Assembly: GCF_016743215.1 (NCBI RefSeq)
Contig: NZ_VRZC01000024.1
Location: forward strand, 1 to 35,028
Source of the DNA: Geminocystis sp. GBBB08
GTDB lineage: Bacteria > Cyanobacteriota > Cyanobacteriia > Cyanobacteriales > Cyanobacteriaceae
Direction: 5' to 3'
Length of the DNA stretch: 35,028 bases
Of the stretch, positions 1-9,222 are shown one piece after another (within the stretch, counting starts at the first letter, position 1; each line of letters begins with the position of its first letter). Under the pieces are notes generated by a model. The model was given only the letters and a program-made list of their open reading frames with translations. It did no database searches and was not told the DNA's origin. A program made the translations under genes and the position numbers.

Positions 1-135
1 CTATTACATAATAACATAATTTAGTCAAATATGACAACCAATTAAACTTTTTTCTTTTTTACAAGCTAAGAACACAAAATTTAGACATTATAAAAATTGT
101 TAAGATGAAAATATCATAATTTCAAACAAATTTAG

Positions 136-1296
136 ATGATTTTATTTCGCTATATTTTATTTTCAGTTTTAATAGTTTTGCTTACTGGTTGTAGTGGTAA
201 TCAAGCCTTAGAATCTCGTTTTGCACCGAATCCTCAACTAAAATCCGATACAAATTCTTCCACTAATATTAATGCTCAAACACAAAATCCTGTTAAGATT
301 CCTGATACGGAGAAGAATTCAGTAAAGTTACCTGACGATTTTCCTTCCGATATACCAATTTATAGCCAAGCAAAATTAATTACAGTAGATGGGAAACAAA
401 CGATTTGGACATCTGATGATCCTTTAAACTTAATTACAGAATATTATAAGCAAGAATTGACTGCTAAAAAATGGACAATTTCCCAGTCTGAAGAGAACTT
501 AATTATAGCTTCAAAACCTGATCAAAATCAATCTTTAAAACTTTCTCTCATCCCTAGTAATGGGCAAACAGAATTTACTCTCACTTATGAGACTACTGAC
601 AAAAATATTATTTCGACAACTCCTTTAAATCCTGAAAATACAAATCCTCTACCTTCGACAACAATTAATATTAATGAATCTTCTTCCAACCTTGATGAAT
701 TAGTAAGATTAGAAATTAGTTCCACCACTGAAAAATTAAAACCTCATCAAATTATTACCCGCCGAGAATATGCCCGTTGGTTAGTTAAAATTAATAATCT
801 TATCTACGCTGATGTCAATAGTAAGTTAATTCGTCTTGCCAATCCAGAGAGTAAGCCAATTTTCACTGATATTCCCGAAAATGATCCTGATTTTCCTATT
901 ATTCAAGGTTTAGCTGAAGCAGGTTTAATTCCATCTTCATTAACTCAAGATAACAATGCGATAACATTTCAACCTGATAAACCCTTAACCAGAGAAGATT
1001 TAATTTCTTGGAAAGTGCCTTTAGATTTTCGGCAAAAATTACCTAACGCCACTCTTGATACCATTAAAGAAACATGGGGTTTTCAAGATGCAGCCAAAAT
1101 TAAACCCCAAGCATGGCGACAATTATATATAGATTGGCAAAACGGGGAAGATTCTAATGTTAGACGAGGATTTAGTTATATAACCCTTTTTCAACCGCAA
1201 AAACCCGTCACTTATGATGAAGCCGCAAGGATTTTAAATGCCTTTGGCTATCAAGGAGATATTCGGAATCTTAAAGAAGTAAAAAAACAAGTTTAA
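136..1296 (+). CDS. SLH-type exported lipoprotein
   Basis: The N-terminus is a lipoprotein signal: a hydrophobic stretch ending in LLTGC, so Cys19 should be lipidated and the protein anchored on the outer face of a membrane. Residues 20-65 are a Ser/Asn/Thr-rich linker. Residues about 65-155 form a small alpha/beta region starting near LPDDFPSDIPIYS, a pattern seen in other cyanobacterial envelope proteins. Residues about 190-380 resemble S-layer-homology repeats (RREYARWLVKINN, FTDIPENDPDFPIIQGLAEAGL, KPLTREDL). SLH regions usually bind cell-wall polymers or peptidoglycan, so a structural or wall-binding role is inferred. It is a single gene, convergent with the DUF1816 gene that follows. 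No clear Shine-Dalgarno precedes the ATG. Family placement is fairly secure; exact function is unknown. Confidence 0.75.
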   Translation: MILFRYILFSVLIVLLTGCSGNQALESRFAPNPQLKSDTNSSTNINAQTQNPVKIPDTEKNSVKLPDDFPSDIPIYSQAKLITVDGKQTIWTSDDPLNLITEYYKQELTAKKWTISQSEENLIIASKPDQNQSLKLSLIPSNGQTEFTLTYETTDKNIISTTPLNPENTNPLPSTTININESSSNLDELVRLEISSTTEKLKPHQIITRREYARWLVKINNLIYADVNSKLIRLANPESKPIFTDIPENDPDFPIIQGLAEAGLIPSSLTQDNNAITFQPDKPLTREDLISWKVPLDFRQKLPNATLDTIKETWGFQDAAKIKPQAWRQLYIDWQNGEDSNVRRGFSYITLFQPQKPVTYDEAARILNAFGYQGDIRNLKEVKKQV

Positions 1297-1378
1297 TCGG
1301 CTTTGACACTCACCTGTTAATTTCTATGGGTGTTTGTGTTTAACGAGAAATATAACAGATGTAACTCTTTTGACACTT

Positions 1379-1663
1379 TTAAGATACTTGAGTAGAGATA
1401 TTTAAAATTCCTAAAAAACTTTTAGACTCCCCTAACTCATCAAAAATAGTTAAAATTCTGGGTTTACACCGCCTCATCCTCACAACAATACTTTTAGCAC
1501 CTTCTTCTGTTAAATCTTCAATATAGCCATGTTGCTCTTGTAGAGCTTCTTTTGGGGTTAGAAAAGGCCCAAAATAGTAAGTACATCTAGGGTTTTCTGT
1601 GGTAATTTCTAACCAACAAGCAAGTCCAAATAAATCTAAAATTCTAATTAATAATTCTTTCAT
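1379..1663 (-). CDS. DUF1816 domain protein
   Basis: This small 94-residue protein has the layout of the cyanobacterial DUF1816 family: a start like MKELLIRILDLFGLACWLEI, a central Tyr-Tyr-Phe-Gly-Pro-Phe segment (residues 29-34) followed by an Ala-Leu-rich helix, then a basic patch (VVRMRRCKPRILTIF). The family is restricted largely to cyanobacteria and has no assigned reaction. Some members lie near phycobilisome or stress genes, but nothing here shows such a link. It is convergent with the lipoprotein gene, with 82 bases between the stops, and a 164-base spacer separates it from rlmB. Soluble, with no signal peptide. Recognition rests on pattern similarity only. Confidence 0.75.
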   Translation of the reverse strand: MKELLIRILDLFGLACWLEITTENPRCTYYFGPFLTPKEALQEQHGYIEDLTEEGAKSIVVRMRRCKPRILTIFDELGESKSFLGILNISTQVS

Positions 1664-1827
1664 GTGATTTTCCTACAATTTGATTATTTCTTTTTTTTTG
1701 AATGATAGCTTATGATTCTATTAAATGAAATCTAATGATGTAATATTTTTTACCTCTTGATATTTATTTATTCTTACTCTAGTTTTTGATCATATAAATT
1801 GACAAGAGGAGATTTACCCAATATTTT

Positions 1828-2679
1828 TTATTCAGATTGTGCTATTAATTGCTGACGAAATACTTCATAAAGACAAATTGCCGTAGCTACTGAAGCATTA
1901 AGACTAGGAGTTTTTCCTGTGAGAGGAATTGATACCAAGAAGTCACAGGATTTGGCCGTTGATTGACTAATTCCTTTTTCCTCTGAACCTATCACTAATC
2001 CTATCGCACCTTCTAACTTTATTTTGTGTAAAACATTACCCTCTGTCGCTACTGTGCCATAAATCCAAAAACCTGCTTCTTTTAATTCTGCCATCGCATT
2101 TTGTAAATTAACGACTCTAGCTACGGAGAAATATTCTAATGCTCCAGCAGCAACTTTTTTGACTGTGGAAGTAACTCCTACAGATCTACGTTGAGGTATA
2201 ATTAATCCTTGCATACCTAAAGCCTCTGCCGTACGAATAATTGCCCCTAAATTATGGGGATCATTGATCCCGTCTGCTATAATGATTACTGGATTATTAC
2301 TGTTGGCTTTAGCTTGAGTGATTAATTCAGATAACTCTAAATATTCATAAGGAGCTACAGTAGCAACAACCCCTTGATGATTGGCAAAATTAGTAATTTG
2401 ATTAAGACGATTATTGTCAACTACATCAATAACTGTCCCATTAGCTTTAACTTGGGGTAATAATTTTTCAAAACGGGGATCAGAAAGTAATTTACCGATA
2501 AGATAAAGACGGTTTAATTGATGATTATTTTCTAGTGCCGCTAACACAGGATGACAACCATAAATTAAATCTGGTGAATCGTTTTCTGTGTAACTTTCTG
2601 AAGCGATAAATTTTGTTTGTTGATGAGGAGAGTTAATTTCTTTCTTTTTGACGGGTTTGGAAAAAGTTTTCTGTTTCAT
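1828..2679 (-). CDS. rlmB: 23S rRNA 2'-O-ribose methyltransferase RlmB, TrmH/SpoU family
   Basis: This is a SpoU/TrmH-type knotted methyltransferase. After a basic, probably disordered 35-residue N-terminus comes the substrate-binding domain ([14 protein letters not shown], residues 39-52), then the SPOUT domain with all three signature motifs: motif 1 [17 protein letters not shown] (139-155, Asn and Arg for catalysis), motif 2 VIGSEEKGI, and motif 3 [22 protein letters not shown] region near the end. RlmB methylates the 2'-OH of G2251 in the peptidyl-transferase centre of 23S rRNA. The 283 residues are a little longer than the E. coli enzyme because of the N-terminal extension. Specificity could be another RNA, since cyanobacteria have several SpoU paralogues. 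The gene lies between pcrA and the DUF1816 gene, all on the minus strand, with spacers over 150 bases, so it is probably transcribed on its own. Confidence 0.88.
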   Translation of the reverse strand: MKQKTFSKPVKKKEINSPHQQTKFIASESYTENDSPDLIYGCHPVLAALENNHQLNRLYLIGKLLSDPRFEKLLPQVKANGTVIDVVDNNRLNQITNFANHQGVVATVAPYEYLELSELITQAKANSNNPVIIIADGINDPHNLGAIIRTAEALGMQGLIIPQRRSVGVTSTVKKVAAGALEYFSVARVVNLQNAMAELKEAGFWIYGTVATEGNVLHKIKLEGAIGLVIGSEEKGISQSTAKSCDFLVSIPLTGKTPSLNASVATAICLYEVFRQQLIAQSE

Positions 2680-2757
2680 AAATAATTACAATAATTCTCA
2701 GATAAGATAGTTTAATTTTAGTAGTAATTTTTGTCTCAACAAACAGAAAAAACTTTA

Positions 2758-2794
2758 ATCTTTAATTCTTCACGAATGATTTAGGATTGCTATA
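2758..2794 (-). repeat. Dispersed repeat, copy A (about 37 bases)
   Basis: Read on the minus strand this begins TATAGCAATCCTAAATCA and continues with a TTCGTGAAG-like stretch ending in TTAAAGAT. The same element occurs on the plus strand at 34903-34940, with 17 of the first 18 bases identical and the rest alignable with one single-base gap. It lies in the spacer between rlmB and pcrA. Such short non-coding repeats are common in cyanobacterial genomes; a role is not known. Confidence 0.6.
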
Positions 2795-2852
2795 AAACCG
2801 GTTGAATCAGTGAAACCCAACAAAATTTGTGAGTGTCAAAAATCGATGAAGT

Positions 2853-5171
2853 TTAAATTTTTTCTAATTTTGTATGGTTAGGATTAATAATTTTTCTGCC
2901 AACTTCAAATTGAACAACTAAAGTATTCTTTTTTCCTAATCCTAACAAATGAGTAACAATTCCTGCCCCAAAAGTGGGATGATGTAATTGATCTCCTTCT
3001 TTCCAATCATGGGATTGAGAGGGTGATTCTGACTCTTCTTTTGCTTTTTTAGAAATCGATTGACGAGAGCGTAAATTACTGGTAATTAAATCTTGGGGTA
3101 ATTCTTCCAAAAACTGAGAAGGTGTACAATAATCGACATTTCCCCAAGAATATCTTTCTCTGGCGTAGGTGATGAATAATTGTTCTTTTGCTCTTGTGAT
3201 ACCAACATAGCATAAACGTCTTTCTTCCTCTAAATCCATGGGATCTCGTAAACTACGATTATGGGGTAATAAACCTTGTTCAAAACCTACCAAAAAAACT
3301 ACGGGAAATTCTAAACCTTTGGCTGAGTGTAAAGTCATTAACGAAACTGCCTTTTCTCCTTCTTTAAGGTTATCTAAATCTGAGGCTAAAGCGGCACTAC
3401 TCAAGAAACTTTCTAAACTTGAATCTTCATTATCTTCTTGAAACTGAAGCATAGCATTTAGCAACTCATTGAGATTTTCTTCCCGATTTTCCGCTTCATC
3501 TGTGCTTTGTTGTTTTAAGTCTTCTAAATAACCAGACGTATTGAGAATTTGATTTAAAATTTCAGCCGCTGATTTTTCTTTAATGTTACTTTGACAATCG
3601 GAAATCATTTGAGCAAATTGGTTAACTTTTTTAGCGGCTTTTCCTGCAATAGTATTAACTGAAGTTTCATCATTAATAATTTCCCATAAAGGAATATTTA
3701 ATTCTTGAGAAGCAGTTAATAAATTATCAATAGTAGTTTTACCAATACCTCGACGGGGAGTATTAATTACCCTCAATAAACTAACAGTATCAGCGGGGTT
3801 AATTATTAAGCGTAAATAGGCTAAGGCATCTTTAATTTCTTTTCGTTCATAAAACTTTAAACCTCCAACAATATTATAAGGAATATTTTTATTAATTAAC
3901 TCATCTTCAAAAGCACGAGATTGGGCATTTATACGATATAAAATAGCAAAGTCACCCCAATTTAATTCAGGATTTTCTTCTACTAATTGCATGATTTTTC
4001 GACAAACAAAACCTGCTTCTTCTCTTTCATTATCTGCCCGATAAGTATATATTGTTTCTCCTTCACCACGAGTTGCTTTTAATATTTTATCAATGCGTTG
4101 AGTATTCTTTTCAATTAAATGATTAGCAACTTGTAATATATTTTCTCGGGAGCGATAATTTTCTTCTAATTTCACCATTGTTTGAGTTTTATCATCGGGT
4201 AAATTGTCTCCGAAATCTTCTTGAAAATTCAACAAAATAGTAAAATCTGCCATGCGAAAAGAATAGATAGATTGATCTGCATCACCTACGACAAAAACTG
4301 ATCTATTTTCCCAATTCCATTCTTGTTTATTCGGTTCATTATTAGTTGATAAAAGTCTAATTAATTCGTATTGAATTTGGTTAGTATCTTGATATTCGTC
4401 CACTAAAATATGTTTAAATTGTTGATGCCAATAACCTAAAACTGATTCATTTTGTTGAAAAATTCGCACGGGAATTAATAATAAATCATCAAAATCTAAG
4501 GCATTGTTAGCGGCTAATTGACTTTGATACTCTTCATAAATTTCAGCGATAACCCTGCCTTTATAATCTTGATTTTGTTGGGCATATTTTTGAGGAGAAA
4601 TACCCAAATTTTTTATATTACTCACAGCATAACGCATTTTTCGTGGCTCAAATTTTTTATCATCAAGATTCAGCTTTTTAGTAATAATTTGCTTAAATAA
4701 ACTTTGAACATCTGACTCATCTAATATAGTAAAATTTCGTTGCCAAACTCGTCCTTTTTCATCCTGATATTTATTTATATCATAGCGTAAAATTCTTACA
4801 CATAAACTATGAAAAGTTCCCACCCAAAGAGGTTTAATAGTATTGCGATAAACTTTAGATTTTATTTTTTTCTGCTCTAATTCTGATAATAAATCAAATC
4901 TTTGCCCATGTTTTTCTTCTGCAATTTTTTGAGCAAAAATAGTTTCAATTCTTTCCTTCATTTCTCGTGCAGCTTTATTCGTAAAAGTAACGGCTAAAAT
5001 ATTCTCTGGAGCGATTTTATAGGTTAAAATTAAATTAGCAATACGATAGGTTAAAGCCCTTGTTTTTCCTGAACCAGCACCAGCTACCACTAATAAAGGT
5101 CCGCAAAAATGTTCTACGGATTGACGTTGACAGAGGTTAAGATGATTGAGAAAATCGAGATTAGAGTTCAT
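2853..5171 (-). CDS. pcrA: ATP-dependent DNA helicase PcrA/UvrD
   Basis: This is a superfamily 1A 3'-5' helicase used in nucleotide excision repair, removal of RecA filaments and rescue of stalled forks. Visible motifs in order: Q-motif region LNLCQRQSVEHF (11-22), Walker A AGAGSGKT (30-37), motif Ia VTFTNKAAREMKER, Walker B VDEYQDTNQIQYELI, motif III GDADQSIYSFRMAD, motif IV ENYRSRENIL, motif V SLMTLHSAKGLEFPVVFLVG and motif VI EEERRLCYVGITRAKEQL. The last 50 residues (WKEGDQLHHPTFGAGIV onward) form the Tudor-like tail that in PcrA/UvrD contacts RNA polymerase. At 772 residues it has the normal length and appears intact. It is a single gene on the minus strand with a 169-base spacer upstream. 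Confidence 0.95.
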   Translation of the reverse strand: MNSNLDFLNHLNLCQRQSVEHFCGPLLVVAGAGSGKTRALTYRIANLILTYKIAPENILAVTFTNKAAREMKERIETIFAQKIAEEKHGQRFDLLSELEQKKIKSKVYRNTIKPLWVGTFHSLCVRILRYDINKYQDEKGRVWQRNFTILDESDVQSLFKQIITKKLNLDDKKFEPRKMRYAVSNIKNLGISPQKYAQQNQDYKGRVIAEIYEEYQSQLAANNALDFDDLLLIPVRIFQQNESVLGYWHQQFKHILVDEYQDTNQIQYELIRLLSTNNEPNKQEWNWENRSVFVVGDADQSIYSFRMADFTILLNFQEDFGDNLPDDKTQTMVKLEENYRSRENILQVANHLIEKNTQRIDKILKATRGEGETIYTYRADNEREEAGFVCRKIMQLVEENPELNWGDFAILYRINAQSRAFEDELINKNIPYNIVGGLKFYERKEIKDALAYLRLIINPADTVSLLRVINTPRRGIGKTTIDNLLTASQELNIPLWEIINDETSVNTIAGKAAKKVNQFAQMISDCQSNIKEKSAAEILNQILNTSGYLEDLKQQSTDEAENREENLNELLNAMLQFQEDNEDSSLESFLSSAALASDLDNLKEGEKAVSLMTLHSAKGLEFPVVFLVGFEQGLLPHNRSLRDPMDLEEERRLCYVGITRAKEQLFITYARERYSWGNVDYCTPSQFLEELPQDLITSNLRSRQSISKKAKEESESPSQSHDWKEGDQLHHPTFGAGIVTHLLGLGKKNTLVVQFEVGRKIINPNHTKLEKI

Positions 5172-5340
5172 GGGTGTGAAGACATTTTAAAAGGCAATTA
5201 TACTTATTTTAGCGCATAATAGCAATAGACTATGCAAAACTGATAATTAACAATTAATTAGAAGATAAAATTTACTTTAAATATTATTAAACTTTCTATA
5301 AAATAATAGTAAAATAATTTAATTATTAAAATTTTTAAGA

Positions 5341-5838
5341 CTAGATAAAATCACGATTTAAAGGTATCATTGCCCAAGTAACATAAGTACCAATAGGACT
5401 CCATAAAAGATAAGGGATTAATAAATATAATGCTGATTTATTGGTAAAAAATACTAGCACAGCTAAGAATAAACCTAGTAAAAATCCACCGCCTCCGATT
5501 AAGACTCCTATCATCAAACTACGCATTGCACACATAACTCTTGTATAAGCTAAAATAGCTACTTCTAAACCTAAATACAAAGTCATTAAAATAGCTTTTT
5601 TAATAATATTAATATCTGTATCCCAAATGATACTGGCAGATAAAATTAGGGAGACAAAAATAAAAATCCAAATAAAGGGAATAGCAAATTCAAAAGTTAG
5701 CCAATCTGGGCGGCGTAACCGAAAAAACCATCGTAAATCATCGGTAGGAATACGATTAATTAATAAACTTACCAAAAAGGCGATCGCACCAATTATTAAC
5801 CAAGAAGGAAGCATTATCATAAGATTGTTAACAATCAT
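5341..5838 (-). CDS. TspO/MBR family membrane protein
   Basis: A five-helix membrane protein of 165 residues with the Trp/Arg-rich pattern of cyanobacterial TspO/MBR proteins: an RWFFRLRRPDWLTFEFAIPF segment after helix 1, Trp-rich helix 2, a YLGLEVAILAYTRVMC helix, and a closing LLWSPIGTYVTWAMIPLN segment. TspO proteins bind porphyrins or other hydrophobic ligands and act in tetrapyrrole and stress responses; the ligand here is not deducible. The start codon overlaps the stop of the upstream exported-protein gene by four bases (ATGA), which supports this start and suggests translational coupling. Met7 or Met9 are less likely alternative starts. The family call is fairly secure; function is inferred. 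Confidence 0.8.
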   Translation of the reverse strand: MIVNNLMIMLPSWLIIGAIAFLVSLLINRIPTDDLRWFFRLRRPDWLTFEFAIPFIWIFIFVSLILSASIIWDTDINIIKKAILMTLYLGLEVAILAYTRVMCAMRSLMIGVLIGGGGFLLGLFLAVLVFFTNKSALYLLIPYLLWSPIGTYVTWAMIPLNRDFI

Positions 5839-6335
5839 TTTTTTGGTGAAGTATAAATAATAAAATCAGAGGGTTGTAATTTATTGCCCATGTGTAAGCA
5901 TTCATCTAGTTTTTGAAGCCCACAACTATTCCATATCCCCCCTATGGCATTGTCTAATAAATCAGTATCACTTAATAAATAGGCACTAAAAAAATTATTT
6001 GCTGTAATTACTAACATATAATGAAATTTAGCTGGGTTTATTTGTGTTAAATACCAGTTTCCTCTAACGCCAGTAATATTTTTTGTAACAATTAAGTCAC
6101 TAAAAGCTAATTTATTCCACTTCAAGTTAAAGATAAATAAACTATCTTGATTCTCATTCATATTTTCAATTTTATATGCACCCTCACAGGCGATCGAATT
6201 ACTTACATCTGAAACATTGCAAGTAGTTTCATCATATGCTAAAGTTAAAGCCTTAGCTTTAGTAGGAATCGAGCTAATAATTTCTAAAGATAAAGCACAG
6301 ATTGTGATCAAATTAATAATTAGTGGTTGTATCAT
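5835..6335 (-). CDS. Exported protein of unknown function, coupled to TspO/MBR gene
   Basis: I do not recognise a family. The first 30 residues are hydrophobic and end with a plausible signal-peptidase site around TKAKALT, so the product is probably exported. The mature part of about 135 residues has four cysteines (about positions 39, 50, 138 and 145) that could form two disulfides, a pattern such as NSIACEGAY followed by an Asn-rich segment, and beta-rich alternation typical of small exported sandwich proteins. Its stop overlaps the ATG of the TspO/MBR gene (ATGA), so the two are almost certainly one operon and may act in the same envelope process. A 132-base spacer separates it from the restriction-methylation locus upstream. 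Confidence 0.55.
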   Translation of the reverse strand: MIQPLIINLITICALSLEIISSIPTKAKALTLAYDETTCNVSDVSNSIACEGAYKIENMNENQDSLFIFNLKWNKLAFSDLIVTKNITGVRGNWYLTQINPAKFHYMLVITANNFFSAYLLSDTDLLDNAIGGIWNSCGLQKLDECLHMGNKLQPSDFIIYTSPKK

Positions 6336-6467
6336 GGGAAAATAAAAATATTAAAACAAAGTTTTTTGTTAATTCTTGAGCTGCTATTTTTCTTGGAATT
6401 AAACGAATAATTAATTCTTTGTAAATAATACGAATTACTGAACAAAGGAAATACCAGTGTAAAAATT

Positions 6468-8336
6468 TTAATTTTCTGTTTCAGAAATAGCATTATTTAA
6501 GTTTAATAATTGCTCTAATATATCCTCATTTTCATCAAAATTATAGGCTTTGATTACTAGCTTATCTAACTGTTGATGAAGTTGATATAATTTACCACTA
6601 GGCTCGTGAAAAAAAGCATTATATAACTGGGTAATTCCCCATTGTTTTGTCTCCATTTGTTCAGTTCTATAATTGTGTAATTCTGTCATTTTATCTCTTA
6701 TTTGTTGCACAATTTTTGATCCCTCTAAATCCTCAATAATGGCAAAGGGTTTAAACTCCTTGTTACCTATTACTCCTCCAGAATTGGAGGCGGGGAAAAG
6801 AGTTGGAAAAGGGAAAGTTTCAAAACAAGTTGTATTAGTATAACGTAAAGTTTCTCCTAAAGTTGAACTTTGAGCTTTTACCCAAATTCGATGAATTTTT
6901 GAGGTTAAAATACCTAAAATATAAAAATCATCAGAGGCAACAATGCAGTTTAAATCACCAGCTAACCATTCAGTTTTAAAAGGAATAAATATAAACCATT
7001 TAGATACTCTCGGCACAGCAAAACAAATTGATAAATTTTTAATTGCTTCTCTTAAATTAGGGCGAGGTGCGAATAATTGCCACCAAATTTCTCTCGCTCT
7101 TTTTGCTCTATTATTCAACCTTTCTGGCTTAACATTTTCTTGAATATATTGAAAAGGTAACTTATAATCACTAGCAGATTCAAGACTAAAATCATTAAAG
7201 TCAATAATCCATCTATCTGGTTTTCCATGAGGATTACTAGCTAAATTATCTCCCATGGAAAATAGTTTAATTACTTCTTTATTTTTACTATCTTTATCAA
7301 TAAATTCTTGGGCTTGTTTTTCGGTAATAATAAATCCTTTTCCTACCGGTAAAACTCCTTGAAAACAAAGATTTTTATTCATTTTTAATTTTTGAGCAAT
7401 AGTCACATCTATTTCCGAAGTGAGAGAAGAATTAATGCTTTTTACCGAATGATTATCTAAGATATACCTATCAGGAATAGTTTTACACCAGTTAACAATG
7501 CTAACATGAACCGCTGCCTCTCCAGACCATTCTTGAGTAGAAATTGCCTCATGAATATAGCCTTTATTTTGCATAATATAATCTAGGGATGCTTTGCGAC
7601 TTTTTCCTTGAGAAATAGAATTAGTAGCTACTAATCCTACTCTATCATTTTTTTCTAAATTATCGTGAGCAATTCTAAACCAATAACTGCAAAAGTCAAC
7701 AGAATCTTTCACATCTTTAAATTGAGTAAATATTTTCTCTACATAATCATCCCCTAAATTTAATCTCATGTGTTTTCCTCCTAAAAAGGGTGGGTTTCCA
7801 ATAATTGCATCGGCTTTTATCCATTCTGTAAATAAAGCATCGGTACAAATAATATTCTCATCTAAACTATCTAATGGTAACGCCGGTTCGCTTAAATTAA
7901 ACTTGTCGATCGCCACTTTTCTAGCTATCATTAAGGTAACTTTTGCTAACTCTACTGCAAAGGGGTTAACATCCATGCCATAAAACTGATTTGGAGTCAC
8001 AAAACTGATATTAATTTGTTGATTTTTACCCTTATTTTTACTCTTAATTTTGTCTAACAATAATTGCTCAATTCTCTTTAATTCTTGATAGGCAATATAG
8101 AGAAAATTACCACTACCACAGGCAGGATCTAATACTTTATATTCCTGTAATTTAAGTTGCAAATTAGTTAATTCTTTGAGAGTATTTGCACTGTCGATTA
8201 ATTCTTCCCAATACTTACTAATAGTTGGGCGCACAATTTTCATAATATCCGCCTCCGATGTGTAGTGCATTCCGTAACTATGTCTCTCTTTGGCGTTGAC
8301 TGTGCCTTCAAAAATTATACCAAAAAATAATGACAC
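6468..8336 (-). CDS. MmeI-like enzyme, methyltransferase and target-recognition part
   Basis: This is the C-terminal two thirds of the broken enzyme. It holds GMHYTSE near residue 22, SAM-binding motif I DPACGSGNF (70-78), a DVNPFAVELAK segment and the catalytic IIGNPPF motif (178-184, an NPPY-type motif for N6-adenine methylation), then a target-recognition region (about residues 290-510) and a helical tail. In MmeI-type enzymes one recognition region serves both cutting and methylation. The reading frame opens at a GTG that is an internal codon of the original gene rather than a true start, so independent translation is doubtful. If translated, it would be a methyltransferase without nuclease and might still bind DNA. 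Confidence 0.7.
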   Translation of the reverse strand: MSLFFGIIFEGTVNAKERHSYGMHYTSEADIMKIVRPTISKYWEELIDSANTLKELTNLQLKLQEYKVLDPACGSGNFLYIAYQELKRIEQLLLDKIKSKNKGKNQQINISFVTPNQFYGMDVNPFAVELAKVTLMIARKVAIDKFNLSEPALPLDSLDENIICTDALFTEWIKADAIIGNPPFLGGKHMRLNLGDDYVEKIFTQFKDVKDSVDFCSYWFRIAHDNLEKNDRVGLVATNSISQGKSRKASLDYIMQNKGYIHEAISTQEWSGEAAVHVSIVNWCKTIPDRYILDNHSVKSINSSLTSEIDVTIAQKLKMNKNLCFQGVLPVGKGFIITEKQAQEFIDKDSKNKEVIKLFSMGDNLASNPHGKPDRWIIDFNDFSLESASDYKLPFQYIQENVKPERLNNRAKRAREIWWQLFAPRPNLREAIKNLSICFAVPRVSKWFIFIPFKTEWLAGDLNCIVASDDFYILGILTSKIHRIWVKAQSSTLGETLRYTNTTCFETFPFPTLFPASNSGGVIGNKEFKPFAIIEDLEGSKIVQQIRDKMTELHNYRTEQMETKQWGITQLYNAFFHEPSGKLYQLHQQLDKLVIKAYNFDENEDILEQLLNLNNAISETEN

Positions 8337-9222
8337 GTATTTTACTCATGTTGTTCTTCAACATGGTTACCAGTATTTCAATTTCAGTTTTTGAAAACTC
8401 TATAGCTTCCACCGTAGCGAATAAACCGCCGTTAAAGTATTCTACTCCTTGATATTTTTCCGCCGGAGTAACTCCCTTATTATTCATTTCACAGAATAAA
8501 CCGCCTAAAATATCGTAATTACTACCACCTTCGAGGCATTCTTCTACACAACGGATAAACAGGTTATTGGGCAATAAACCTCTATCTTCTGCAAACATTG
8601 CTAAGACGCATTGCAAAATAAAGCGTTGAATTTTGAGGGTGTTAGAAGCTGTCAGGCTTCTAGCCTGATGCACGGAATTGAGGCGATTTTGCAGGATTTG
8701 GAATAATTCCCCTAGTCGTCTTCCGGCTTTTTCGGTAACCTCAACTTGATTGTTTTTGAAGATGGATTTTACCTCACTCCTCATCATGAAGTTAAAGGCA
8801 GATTGTCGGTGGGATAAGTCTTCTATCTTAACTATATCTACAGGTTCATCTAATTGTAAGTCAAAATCAAAAATCCAAAATTGATCAAAGTTACATAATA
8901 TCACATAGCGAGGTCGATCTGGTACAAGTCTTGACCAATATTCAAAGGCTTGGGCATAATGTTTAGATAAGTCTTCTCCTCGTTTTTTCATCTCAATTAA
9001 TAACTTAGGCTTCCAGACTAAATCGGCAAAACCACTATTTTTTTTGAGACTATCTTTTTTTATCGCTTCTTCATATTTTGCACCTGCTTCTAATGCACTA
9101 TTATAACCAAAAGCCTGAAAAAATCGATCTAGGAAAATTTGGGCTTCTTTTCTTTCTTGTCCAGTGATATTATTTTGACAAAAGTGGATAAATTTTGTGA
9201 GATTGACTAGGTTATTATCCAT
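8308..9222 (-). CDS. MmeI-like enzyme, nuclease and helical part
   Basis: This is the N-terminal third of the broken enzyme. Residues about 45-90 contain the nuclease site: GFADLVW followed by LLIEMKKRG, giving Asp67, Glu77 and Lys79 in a D-X9-E-X-K arrangement, as in the MmeI nuclease. The rest is helical (residues 90-300), including RYVILCNFDQFWIFDF and a FAEDRGLLP segment typical of the linker before the methyltransferase. It ends in off-frame residues after KNNMSKIR. The true ATG overlaps by one base the TAA of the upstream small membrane-protein gene, pointing to translational coupling. A free nuclease domain without recognition or protective methylation would be harmful or inactive; inactivity is more likely. 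Confidence 0.7.
   Translation of the reverse strand: MDNNLVNLTKFIHFCQNNITGQERKEAQIFLDRFFQAFGYNSALEAGAKYEEAIKKDSLKKNSGFADLVWKPKLLIEMKKRGEDLSKHYAQAFEYWSRLVPDRPRYVILCNFDQFWIFDFDLQLDEPVDIVKIEDLSHRQSAFNFMMRSEVKSIFKNNQVEVTEKAGRRLGELFQILQNRLNSVHQARSLTASNTLKIQRFILQCVLAMFAEDRGLLPNNLFIRCVEECLEGGSNYDILGGLFCEMNNKGVTPAEKYQGVEYFNGGLFATVEAIEFSKTEIEILVTMLKNNMSKIRVIIFWYNF

Larger units (their letters stand above)
6468..9222 (-). pseudogene. MmeI-like fused restriction-methylation enzyme, frameshifted
   Basis: Two consecutive frames together encode one type IIL (MmeI-like) enzyme in which nuclease, methyltransferase and DNA recognition sit on a single chain. They overlap at 8308-8336 and differ by one base. 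In the minus-strand sense, removing one T from the six-T run (plus-strand A run at 8322-8327) joins them in frame and restores the junction IRVIIFGIIFEGTV, which fits the IxPxIFGxxFE pattern that precedes the HYTSE motif in this family. The repaired gene would be exactly 918 codons including stop, the size of MmeI. Translation as it stands stops soon after the slip with WYNF, so no full enzyme is made unless transcription or translation slips. A sequencing error cannot be excluded. Confidence 0.8.

Noticed and set aside
1297-1378. Hairpin CACC...GGTG between convergent lipoprotein and DUF1816 genes as a terminator
   Set aside because: Only four clean base pairs around a 13-base loop and no U-run on either strand; too weak to call.
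3238-3441. Open frames opposite pcrA (also near 4518-4700)
   Set aside because: Antisense to intact helicase motifs; basic or Ile/Phe-rich peptides with no recognisable domain.
8322-8327. Programmed translational frameshift in the MmeI-like gene
   Set aside because: A forward slip by one base would be required at a run of only six Ts, with no visible stimulatory Shine-Dalgarno or pseudoknot. A mutation or phase variation is simpler.
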